From: Humibacillus xanthopallidus
GTDB taxonomy: Bacteria > Actinomycetota > Actinomycetes > Actinomycetales > Dermatophilaceae
Assembly (NCBI RefSeq): GCF_006717145.1
Contig: NZ_VFQF01000003.1
Span: 558,001 to 622,000 of the forward strand
Length of the DNA: 64,000 nt
Reading direction: 5' to 3'
Below the pieces are notes generated by a model. The model did no database searches. It was not told where the DNA came from and was given only the letters and a program-made list of their open reading frames with translations. Below, piece after piece: positions 1 through 6,333 of the stretch; the stretch's first letter is position 1; every line of letters starts with the position of its first letter. The translations under genes and the position numbers were made by a program.

Positions 1-143
1 CACGTGCCGTAGGCCCGGCGGTAGGCGATGCTCGCTGCACCGATGACGCCGACGACGAGGGCCACGACGGCCAGGGCTGCGACGACACGACGCCCCCGGC
101 TCGGCGTCCGGTCCCGGTCGGGTGGGGTCCCCAGCACGGTCAC
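1..143 (-). CDS. N-terminus of a membrane-anchored protein (truncated by window edge)
   Basis: A reading frame enters from beyond base 1 and begins at a GTG at 141-143 on the minus strand; the next upstream in-frame triplets include a stop. The 47 visible residues start with a short polar, arginine-rich stretch (about residues 9-19) followed by one Ala/Val/Leu-rich hydrophobic segment (about 20-39) and then an Arg/Tyr-containing turn. This is the pattern of a type II signal anchor with the bulk of the protein outside the cytoplasm. The rest of the gene lies outside the window, so no function can be assigned. A second GTG two codons downstream could also be the start. Confidence 0.5.
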   Translation of the reverse strand, partial: MTVLGTPPDRDRTPSRGRRVVAALAVVALVVGVIGAASIAYRRAYGT

Positions 144-195
144 GAATCTAGTGCATGCCGTGCCGGGGCCCGGACGGCGCCGATCGACGAGGGTG

Positions 196-891
196 TCAGC
201 TCGCCTGGTCGAGGTAGCGCTGCGACTGCTCGGCACGGGCCCTAACGGTCGCCGCGGGGACGGGCTGGGCACCCTGCGTCCAGTCGGCGGGGTCAGCGGC
301 ATACATCGTGCCGTAGGCGGCGGTGTCGCGCTGGGTGCGCCACCCCTCCGAGAGGGGGCCGAGGTCGACGGTGTCGTAGCCGATGGCGTCGAGCGCCTCC
401 GCGACGACCTGCTTGGCCTCGGTGTCGTCACCGGCGATCGCGAGAGCGCTGCGCAGGGGGTCACCGGTGGTGCGACCCAGCACCGCGAGGTGGCCGAAGA
501 AGATGTTGTTGAAGGCCTTGACGACCTTCGACTCGGGCAGGTGGGCCTGGAGCAGCTCGGACGTGGTCGTCGACTCGTCGTCGAGGGCGGCGATCTGGCC
601 GTCACGCTGCGGGTAGTAGTTCATCGTGTCGATGACGACCTTGCCGCGCAGCGGCTCGACGGGAACGTCGGTGTAGCTCTTCAGCGGGATCGTCACGACG
701 ACGATGTCACCGGTGGCAGCAGCCTCGTCGGCCGTGGCGGCGCGCGCCCTCGGACCGAGCTCGGCGACGAGGTCGGTGAGCGTCTCGGGCCCCCGGCTGT
801 TGCTCATGACGACGTCGTGGCCGGCCAGGACCGCGAGCTTCGCGACGGTGCTGCCGATGTTTCCGCTTCCGATGAATCCCCAGGTGGTCAT
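196..891 (-). CDS. NAD(P)-binding oxidoreductase, NADPH:F420-reductase-like (231 aa)
   Basis: A Rossmann-fold protein of the 'NADP oxidoreductase, coenzyme F420-dependent' family. The N-terminus carries the dinucleotide motif GFIGSGNIGSTVAKL directly after the ATG at 889-891, then a strand ending in MSNSRGPETL. The SNSRG turn is typical of NADP-preferring members that accept the 2'-phosphate. Mid-protein strands VVVTIPLKSY and KVVIDTMNYY form the rest of the fold. The longer open frame running upstream is rejected because it would delete the family's tight N-terminal start and overlaps the kinase gene. The gene follows the histidine kinase by 28 bp on the same strand and may be co-transcribed. 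Whether the electron carrier is F420 or another substrate cannot be told from sequence. Confidence 0.85.
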   Translation of the reverse strand: MTTWGFIGSGNIGSTVAKLAVLAGHDVVMSNSRGPETLTDLVAELGPRARAATADEAAATGDIVVVTIPLKSYTDVPVEPLRGKVVIDTMNYYPQRDGQIAALDDESTTTSELLQAHLPESKVVKAFNNIFFGHLAVLGRTTGDPLRSALAIAGDDTEAKQVVAEALDAIGYDTVDLGPLSEGWRTQRDTAAYGTMYAADPADWTQGAQPVPAATVRARAEQSQRYLDQAS

Positions 892-919
892 GGCGGGGAC
901 AACCGCGAAAGGGTGCGCG

Positions 920-2407
920 TCATTCCGCGCGTGGACTCGGGAGCCACAGCGTGAACCGGGCGCCTCCCTCGGGAGCATGGCCGGCCTCGACGGTGCCGCC
1001 GAGGAGAGCGGCGAGGCGGCCGACGATGGCGAGTCCGAGCCCGGTCCCGACCGGCCGGAGCCCGCGATAGCGCTCGTGCAGCACCGACGGCTCGAACGCG
1101 ACGGGAATGTCGGCGTCGGTGAGGCCCGGCCCGCCGTCGCGGACCTCGATGACGTAGCCGGGCCCGGGGGTGGTTGCCGTCTCGGCCTGTTGGTGTGCGT
1201 GAGACGCAACGGCACGGATCTCGACGACGATCGGGCGGCCGGACGGCGTCACCCGCAGGGCGTTCTCGAGGAGACCGTCGACGAGCTGGCGCACGCGTGC
1301 CGGGTCGGTGCTGAGGTGGGCCCGGCCGACGGCAGGCAGGTAGGTGAAGGGCACGCCGACGGCGGCGCAGCGCTTGCCCCACACCGACTCGACCTCCCGT
1401 CCGAGAGAGACGAGATCCGTGTCCTGGGTGACGAGGCGGGGCTGGTCGGCGCCGAGCCGGGCGAGGTCGAGGAGGTCACCGACGAGCCGCTCGAGGCGGC
1501 GCGCCTCGGTGAGCACGACGCCCCCGACCCGAGCCGTCTCGTCGGCCGGCACGACGCCGCTCGCCAGCGACTCCGCGTAGCCGCTGATGCCGGTGAGCGG
1601 GGTGCGCAGGTCGTGCGAGACCGAGAGCAGGAAGTCGCGCTGCCGACCTTCGGACCGGTTCAGCGAGGCCGACAGGGTGTTGAGGGCGCTCGCGACCTCG
1701 GCCACCTCGGTCGGGCCCTCGACGGGCACTGCGACGTCTCGGCGGCCTGCGGCGAGGGAGTGCGCGGCGTCTGCGGTGTGCCGCAGGGGGCGAGCGAGGC
1801 GTCGAGCCATCGCGGCGCTCACGGCGATGGCGATGGCTGCGGCGATGCCGAGCGCGAGCAGCACCCGGCGGACGAGCCTGTCGGCGTCGGCGGTCGCGTC
1901 GGCGCGCCGCTGCACGAGGATGATGCCGCCGGCCTCAGTGGGTCGACCCTCGACGAGCACTGTGCCACCAGCGATCTCGTCACGAGCAGACACCGAGCGC
2001 CCGGCGAGCAGGGCCTGTTGCCGGGACGGGGTCATGGCCTGGCGGGCCAGGGGGCTGGTCGACGTGATGGCCCCGCGCTGCGTCACGCTGGCCGACTCGA
2101 CGCCGAGCCCGCCGAGGGTGCGGACGGCGCGGTTCTGGCTGACCCGGGCGGCCTCGCCCGCATCCGCGCGGACCGCCGCGGCGTCGGCGATGCGCGACAG
2201 GGTGCGTCGGGCGGACTCCTCGGCCGACGACCGGGTCAGCCCCACCGCGAGCAGTCCGGCGAGCAGTGCGGTCAGGACGGCGATGCCGACCGCGAGCAGC
2301 GTGATGCGACCCGACAGCGACGCCCGCCACGAGCCGCCGCCCAGCCGCCGCGGCGCGGGGTCGTGCGCCGAACCATCACCGCGCCAGTCGTCCGGAGGGT
2401 CCGTCAT
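920..2407 (-). CDS. Two-component sensor histidine kinase (495 aa)
   Basis: Membrane sensor kinase. A first transmembrane helix (about residues 34-56) is followed by an extracytoplasmic sensor loop (about 57-178), a second helix (about 180-200) and a HAMP linker. The dimerisation/phosphoacceptor motif SVSHDLRTPLTG gives the phosphorylated histidine at about 265. The ATPase domain shows the N-box (LLENALRVTP), the G1 box (DGGPGLTD) and the G2 box (GTGLGLAIVGRL). The ATG at 2405-2407 overlaps the regulator's TGA, so the two are translationally coupled. Neither the ligand nor a named orthologue can be assigned; the loop has no recognisable binding motif. Confidence 0.92.
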   Translation of the reverse strand: MTDPPDDWRGDGSAHDPAPRRLGGGSWRASLSGRITLLAVGIAVLTALLAGLLAVGLTRSSAEESARRTLSRIADAAAVRADAGEAARVSQNRAVRTLGGLGVESASVTQRGAITSTSPLARQAMTPSRQQALLAGRSVSARDEIAGGTVLVEGRPTEAGGIILVQRRADATADADRLVRRVLLALGIAAAIAIAVSAAMARRLARPLRHTADAAHSLAAGRRDVAVPVEGPTEVAEVASALNTLSASLNRSEGRQRDFLLSVSHDLRTPLTGISGYAESLASGVVPADETARVGGVVLTEARRLERLVGDLLDLARLGADQPRLVTQDTDLVSLGREVESVWGKRCAAVGVPFTYLPAVGRAHLSTDPARVRQLVDGLLENALRVTPSGRPIVVEIRAVASHAHQQAETATTPGPGYVIEVRDGGPGLTDADIPVAFEPSVLHERYRGLRPVGTGLGLAIVGRLAALLGGTVEAGHAPEGGARFTLWLPSPRAE

Positions 2408-3147
2408 GGCGAGCCCGCTGACGCAGCAGCGGAGGTGGGAGGGGTGGCCCGCTCGGCGGCATACCCGACGGAGCGCACGGTGCGGATGGGGCTCGCGTCG
2501 CCGAGCTTGGCCCGCACCTGCGCGACGTGGACGTCGACGGTGCGCCCGCCCGCGCTCGAGGCGTAGCCCCAGACGTCGCTGAGCAGCTGCTCGCGGGTGA
2601 AGACGATGCCCGGGCGCCTCATGAGATGCGCCAAGAGGTCGAACTCCGTTGCCGTCAAAGCGATCTCGGTGCCATCGACGCGCACCTCGTGGCTGGATAG
2701 GTCGACCGTGAGGGTGCCGTGTCGAAGCAGACTCGGAGCGCTTCCCTCGCCCCGGGTGCGGCGAAGCACGCTGCCGACCCGCGCGACGAGCTCGCGCGGC
2801 GAGAACGGCTTGGTGAGGTAGTCGTCGGCCCCCAGCTCGAGCCCGAGGACGCGGTCGACCTCGTCGTCGCGCGCCGTCACGAAGAGCACCGGCGTCCAGT
2901 CGCCGTCCGCCCTCAGGCGGCGGCACACCTCGATTCCGTCCAGCGTCGGCAGGCCGATGTCGAGCACGATCGCGCTCGGGCGCAACGCTCTCGCGGCCCG
3001 CAGTGCCTCGGCGCCGTCGCCGACGACCTCCACGCCGTAGCCGGCTGCGCGCAGGTTGAGACGCAGCACGTCGGCGATGGCGGGCTCGTCCTCGACGACG
3101 AGCACGAGACCACGCTGCGTGCTGGCCGCGGGTGGGTCGGAGGGCAC
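2404..3147 (-). CDS. OmpR/PhoB-family response regulator (247 aa)
   Basis: Receiver domain at about residues 14-125: acidic pair VVEDE, phospho-acceptor Asp63 in VLDIGLPTLDG, conserved Thr in VTARDD and Lys113 in DYLTKPFSPRELVARV. A winged-helix DNA-binding domain follows (about 140-235), with LTATEFDLLAHLMRRPG, TREQLLSDVWGY and the C-terminal VDVHVAQVRAKLGD and IRTVRSVGY wing. It starts at a GTG (3145-3147). It is the first gene of the pair and overlaps the kinase start by four bases, so it is the cognate regulator. The Ala/Thr/Pro-rich last 20 residues are a variable tail. Confidence 0.94.
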   Translation of the reverse strand: MPSDPPAASTQRGLVLVVEDEPAIADVLRLNLRAAGYGVEVVGDGAEALRAARALRPSAIVLDIGLPTLDGIEVCRRLRADGDWTPVLFVTARDDEVDRVLGLELGADDYLTKPFSPRELVARVGSVLRRTRGEGSAPSLLRHGTLTVDLSSHEVRVDGTEIALTATEFDLLAHLMRRPGIVFTREQLLSDVWGYASSAGGRTVDVHVAQVRAKLGDASPIRTVRSVGYAAERATPPTSAAASAGSP

Positions 3148-3192
3148 GTTCGAAGCGTAGTGAGGGGTCGCCGCGCCCGGGTCACGTCCGTG

Positions 3193-3687
3193 TCAGGATC
3201 GTGTTCGGGCCGGGTCGGCCACCTCGGCCTCGCGGCGCCGGGCACGCAGGACCCAGATGGCGGCCCCCGCACCGACCACGGCCACGATCACGGCAAGGCC
3301 CCACCACGACCCGGCCTCGGCGGCGATCCAGGCCTGGACGACGGCGAGGCCGATCGTCGCGTAGAGGGCGGCCCACGCCGCCGATCCCACGACGGCCGCG
3401 GGCACGTAGAAGCGCAGCGGCATCCGCATCACCCCCGCCGTGAGGTGCACCGCCGTCTGGATGCCGATGGTGAGGTAGGACAGCGTCACGGCGAACGGGC
3501 CGAGGCTGCTCAGGAGCGACTCGGCTCGTCGCGTCAGCTCGCCGTGCGCTCCGCGGTAGCGCCGCCAGCCGGCCACGGCGCCCCGGCCGACCCAGTAGGT
3601 CGCGTTGGAGCGCGCCATGACGATGACGAAGAGCGCGGCGAACGCCTGCCAGAAGGGCAGGGCGGCCAGCCTGTCGAGCATGTCCAC
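3193..3687 (-). CDS. DedA/VTT-like integral membrane protein (164 aa)
   Basis: A small polytopic membrane protein with about four hydrophobic segments (about residues 11-27, 60-80, 92-112 and 125-147). The stretch RSNATYWVGRGAVAGWRRY resembles the YWxGRxxG element of the SNARE-associated/DedA (VTT) family, whose members act as lipid scramblases or flippases. At 164 residues it is shorter than typical DedA proteins (about 200), and it ends in a basic tail. The start may be the GTG at 3685-3687 or the ATG two codons later; neither has a clear ribosome-binding site. It lies 45 bp upstream of the response regulator gene, on the same strand. Family assignment is moderate. Confidence 0.65.
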   Translation of the reverse strand: MDMLDRLAALPFWQAFAALFVIVMARSNATYWVGRGAVAGWRRYRGAHGELTRRAESLLSSLGPFAVTLSYLTIGIQTAVHLTAGVMRMPLRFYVPAAVVGSAAWAALYATIGLAVVQAWIAAEAGSWWGLAVIVAVVGAGAAIWVLRARRREAEVADPARTRS

Positions 3688-3764
3688 AGCCTAATCGGGG
3701 CGTCGGTGCGGTCCGCCCGCGCCCGGCGCGAGCGGGACTCCCCGTGCCCGCGGTGGACCGGCGC

Positions 3765-4325
3765 TCAGCTCGCCCCGAAGTCGACCTCGGCGGCAGGCTT
3801 CACGTCACCGGTGCGGCCCGGTGCCTCGGACCACGACCAGTACTCGTTGGTGTGGGCGATGACCTGCTCCGGCGAGACCGGCACTCCCCACTGGCGCAGG
3901 TCCTCGGTTGTGTGGGCGTCGGCGACGAGGGTGGCGTCGTAGCCGCGGACGAAGGCGCCGTGCAGCGTGGAGCGGATGCACGCGTCGGTCTGGGCTCCGG
4001 TTACGACGAGCCGGCCGACGTGGCGCTCGGCGAGCACCGACTCGAGTTCGGTGTCCTCGAAGGAGTCGCCATAGCGCTTGTGCACGAGCGGCTCGGACTC
4101 GGCGGGGCTCAGCTCGGGGACGAGCTGCCACCCGTCGGTGCCGACCGCCATGTTGTCGTCGGAGTGCTGCACCCAGATGACCGGAACCTGCTCGTTGCGG
4201 GCCTTGTCGACGAGCGTGGAGATGCGGTTGACGACTCCGTCGCGGTCCCATGCGTCTGCCACGACCTGCTGCTGCACGTCGACGACGATGAGTGCGGTGT
4301 TGGGGCGTCCTTGCAGGGTGGTCAT
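3765..4325 (-). CDS. Cysteine hydrolase, isochorismatase-like family (186 aa)
   Basis: The catalytic triad of the isochorismatase-like hydrolases is visible: Asp16 in LIVVDVQQQ, Lys83 in HKRYGDSFEDT and Cys116 in GAQTDACIRSTL. Members hydrolyse isochorismate, nicotinamide, N-carbamoyl compounds or other amide/ester substrates; this subgroup is soluble and cytoplasmic. The ATG at 4323-4325 starts four residues before the first core strand, as usual. There is no operon partner: the upstream neighbour is the divergent rRNA methyltransferase gene, 213 bp away. That gap is C-rich and shows no convincing promoter to my eye. Substrate unknown. Confidence 0.9.
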   Translation of the reverse strand: MTTLQGRPNTALIVVDVQQQVVADAWDRDGVVNRISTLVDKARNEQVPVIWVQHSDDNMAVGTDGWQLVPELSPAESEPLVHKRYGDSFEDTELESVLAERHVGRLVVTGAQTDACIRSTLHGAFVRGYDATLVADAHTTEDLRQWGVPVSPEQVIAHTNEYWSWSEAPGRTGDVKPAAEVDFGAS

Positions 4326-4538
4326 GGTGCCTCCAGGTCTGCGGTGTCCGTCGTCTCGACGCTACGCCCCGGCACCGACACATCCCGTCCTACGCCGCCC
4401 CCGATCTGCGCCCGCCCCCGACCTGTGCCTCCCCCGTTCCGCGCATGCCCCGGTCTGCGCCCCGCGTCCGACAGCGGCCGCCACGCATCTGCGCGTCAGC
4501 CCCGGCCCCGCCCGCGCGGATGGGATGCTGGGCCTGCC

Positions 4539-5393
4539 ATGACGAACCCCATCCCGTTCGGCCGCGAGCTCGTCATCAGCTCGACCGCCAACCCGCGCCT
4601 CAAGGCGATCCTCGCCCTGCGCCGTCGCCGCACCCGAGAGGAGACCGGCCAGACCCTCGTCGAGGGCTACGAGGAGATCGGCCTCGCCCTCTCGGCAGGC
4701 GTCCGGCCGAGCACCGTCTACGTCTGCGAGCAGCTCTTCAGCCCGGCCGGCCGCGCCGGCTCGCAGGACATCGGCCACCAGTCCGACCTGCTGACGCGCC
4801 TGCGCGACGACCGGGTCGAGGTCGTCCACCTCAGCCGCCAGGTCTTCGAGAAGGCGTCCTACCGCGACGGGCCCGACGGGCTCCTCGCGGTGGTCGACGA
4901 GGTCGGGCGGCCCCTCGGGGACCTCCGGGTCGAGGGCCCCGACCACCTCACCCTGCTCAGCCAGGGTGTCGAGAAGCCCGGCAACCTCGGCGCCATGCTC
5001 CGCACCGCCGACGCCGCCGGGGTGGACGACGTCATCGCGGCCGACCCGGTCACCGACTGGGGCAACCCCAACGTCGTGCGGGCTAGCAAGGGCACGGTCT
5101 TCGCGCTGCCCGTCGCCGCCGCGACGACGGCCGAGGCGCTGGCGTGGCTCGACGCGGGCGGCATCCGGCTCGTCGTCACGACCCCGGAGACCGATCTGCT
5201 GCACACTGACGTCGACTACACGGGTCGGGTCGCGATCGCGGTGGGCAGCGAGAAGCACGGTGCCGACCAGACGCTGCTCCAGGCCGCCACCCATCGCGTG
5301 CGGATTCCCATGCACGGCAAGGCCAACAGCCTCAACGTCGCTGCCTCGGCCGCCATCGTGCTCTACGAGGCCGTGCGACAGCGCTCCCGCTGA
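4539..5393 (+). CDS. TrmH/SpoU-family RNA 2'-O-methyltransferase (284 aa)
   Basis: SPOUT-fold RNA ribose methyltransferase using S-adenosylmethionine. An N-terminal substrate-binding domain (about residues 10-110, with STANPRLK and TLVEGYEE) precedes the catalytic knot. The three SpoU motifs are present: motif 1 EKPGNLGAMLRTADAAG, motif 2 IAVGSEKHG, and motif 3 IPMHGKANSLNVAASAAIV with the conserved Asn/Ser that close the AdoMet pocket. The first ATG consistent with the domain is at 4539; the long open frame upstream is unsupported. Targets may be 23S rRNA or tRNA; sequence alone does not say which. Confidence 0.92.
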   Translation: MTNPIPFGRELVISSTANPRLKAILALRRRRTREETGQTLVEGYEEIGLALSAGVRPSTVYVCEQLFSPAGRAGSQDIGHQSDLLTRLRDDRVEVVHLSRQVFEKASYRDGPDGLLAVVDEVGRPLGDLRVEGPDHLTLLSQGVEKPGNLGAMLRTADAAGVDDVIAADPVTDWGNPNVVRASKGTVFALPVAAATTAEALAWLDAGGIRLVVTTPETDLLHTDVDYTGRVAIAVGSEKHGADQTLLQAATHRVRIPMHGKANSLNVAASAAIVLYEAVRQRSR

Positions 5394-5504
5394 CACCGCG
5401 ACACCCGGCCGGACGGCATACCCCCTGTGGCGGGTGTGGCTGGCGGATCGGGCCGGGGGAGGGGTGGTCAAGAGCACCCCTTGGCGTGTGTCACGATGTT
5501 CTGT

Positions 5505-6140
5505 ATGCGAGTTGACCATGTCTCCTATGCAGCAGAAGCCGGGGGCCTCAAGGCCACGGCCGAGCGACTGTCCGAGCTGATCGGTGTCGAGCCGGTCAAC
5601 GGCGGCGTTCATCCGCGTTTCGGCACCCGCAACGTCATCTTCCCGTTGGCGAAGGACCACTACCTCGAGGTCGTCGAGGTGCTCGACCACCCGGCGTCCG
5701 ACAAGGCGCCGTTCGGTCAGGCCGTGCGTGCCGCGTCCGAAGCCGGCGGCGGCTGGCTCGGCTGGGTCGTCGCGGTCGACGACATCCGCAAGGTCGAGCG
5801 TCGTCTCGGTCGCGAGTCGGTGGTCGGCAACCGGCACCGTCCCGACGGCACCGAGCTCAAGTGGCGCCAGCTCGGCATCAAGGGCCTCATGGCAGACCCG
5901 CAGGTGCCCTACTTCATCGAGTGGGACGACATGACCGTGCACCCGTCCGCGGGCGCCGACACGTCGGTCCGCATCGACAACCTCCAGATCGCCGGTGACC
6001 CCCAGCGAGTGCGCGAGTGGCTCGGTCCCGACGACAACTTCGACAAGGGCGGCATCGACTTCACCTTCGTCGCGCCGCACGGCACGCCCGGCCTGCTGTC
6101 GGTCACCTTCGACACCCCCGGCGGCAAGGTCACCATCTGA
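5505..6140 (+). CDS. VOC/glyoxalase-like domain protein (211 aa)
   Basis: The protein opens with MRVDHVSYAAE, the usual first strand of the vicinal-oxygen-chelate fold, and has RNVIFPLAKDHYLEVVEVLD, which carries the metal-site Glu region. Length and order match the 'glyoxalase-like domain' hypothetical proteins of Actinomycetota. An in-frame ATG three codons upstream (5496) is possible but lies before the fold. A strand-loop repeat in the second half (IDNLQIAGDP and LLSVTFDTPGGKV) suggests a duplicated babb module. Substrate unknown. A perfect 48-bp palindrome follows the stop codon by about 116 bp. Confidence 0.8.
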   Translation: MRVDHVSYAAEAGGLKATAERLSELIGVEPVNGGVHPRFGTRNVIFPLAKDHYLEVVEVLDHPASDKAPFGQAVRAASEAGGGWLGWVVAVDDIRKVERRLGRESVVGNRHRPDGTELKWRQLGIKGLMADPQVPYFIEWDDMTVHPSAGADTSVRIDNLQIAGDPQRVREWLGPDDNFDKGGIDFTFVAPHGTPGLLSVTFDTPGGKVTI

Positions 6141-6256
6141 CCCCGCTCTCAACTCGCTCGCGAACGGCGGTCACCCCTCGGGGTGGCCGCCGTTCGTCGT
6201 CCCGAGGCCGTATGCGTGTCGCCGCGCCCCGCGGTGTGCAGCCCGGCCGCACCCCG

Positions 6257-6304
6257 CCAATCGAAAGAGCAGTTCGTCGGCCGACGAACTGCTCTTTCGA
6301 TTGG
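6257..6304. terminator. Perfect 48-bp palindrome, likely bidirectional terminator
   Basis: Bases 6257-6280 are the exact reverse complement of 6281-6304, with no loop and no mismatch. The arm contains TCGAAAGAGCAGTTCGTCGG, which is A/T-richer than its surroundings. It sits between the convergent VOC and copA stop codons, the classic place for a shared intrinsic terminator. No T-tract follows in either direction, as is common in high-GC actinobacteria. Confidence 0.75.
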
Positions 6305-6333
6305 TGTGGAGGGGCGCGGCGGCCCTCAGAGGG

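Noticed and set aside
28-954. Long plus-strand frame opposite the F420-type reductase
   Set aside because: Only Arg/Val/Gly-rich shadow composition with no domain; the opposite strand has a clear family match. Many similar antisense frames across the window were rejected for the same reason.
920-2926. One long 668-codon frame as a regulator-kinase fusion
   Set aside because: The upstream third is an out-of-frame shadow of the response regulator; the kinase starts at the overlapping ATG (2405-2407).
5401-5437. Terminator after the TrmH-family gene (ACACCCG / CGGGTGT)
   Set aside because: Stem is only 7 bp with a 23-nt loop; too weak to report as a feature.
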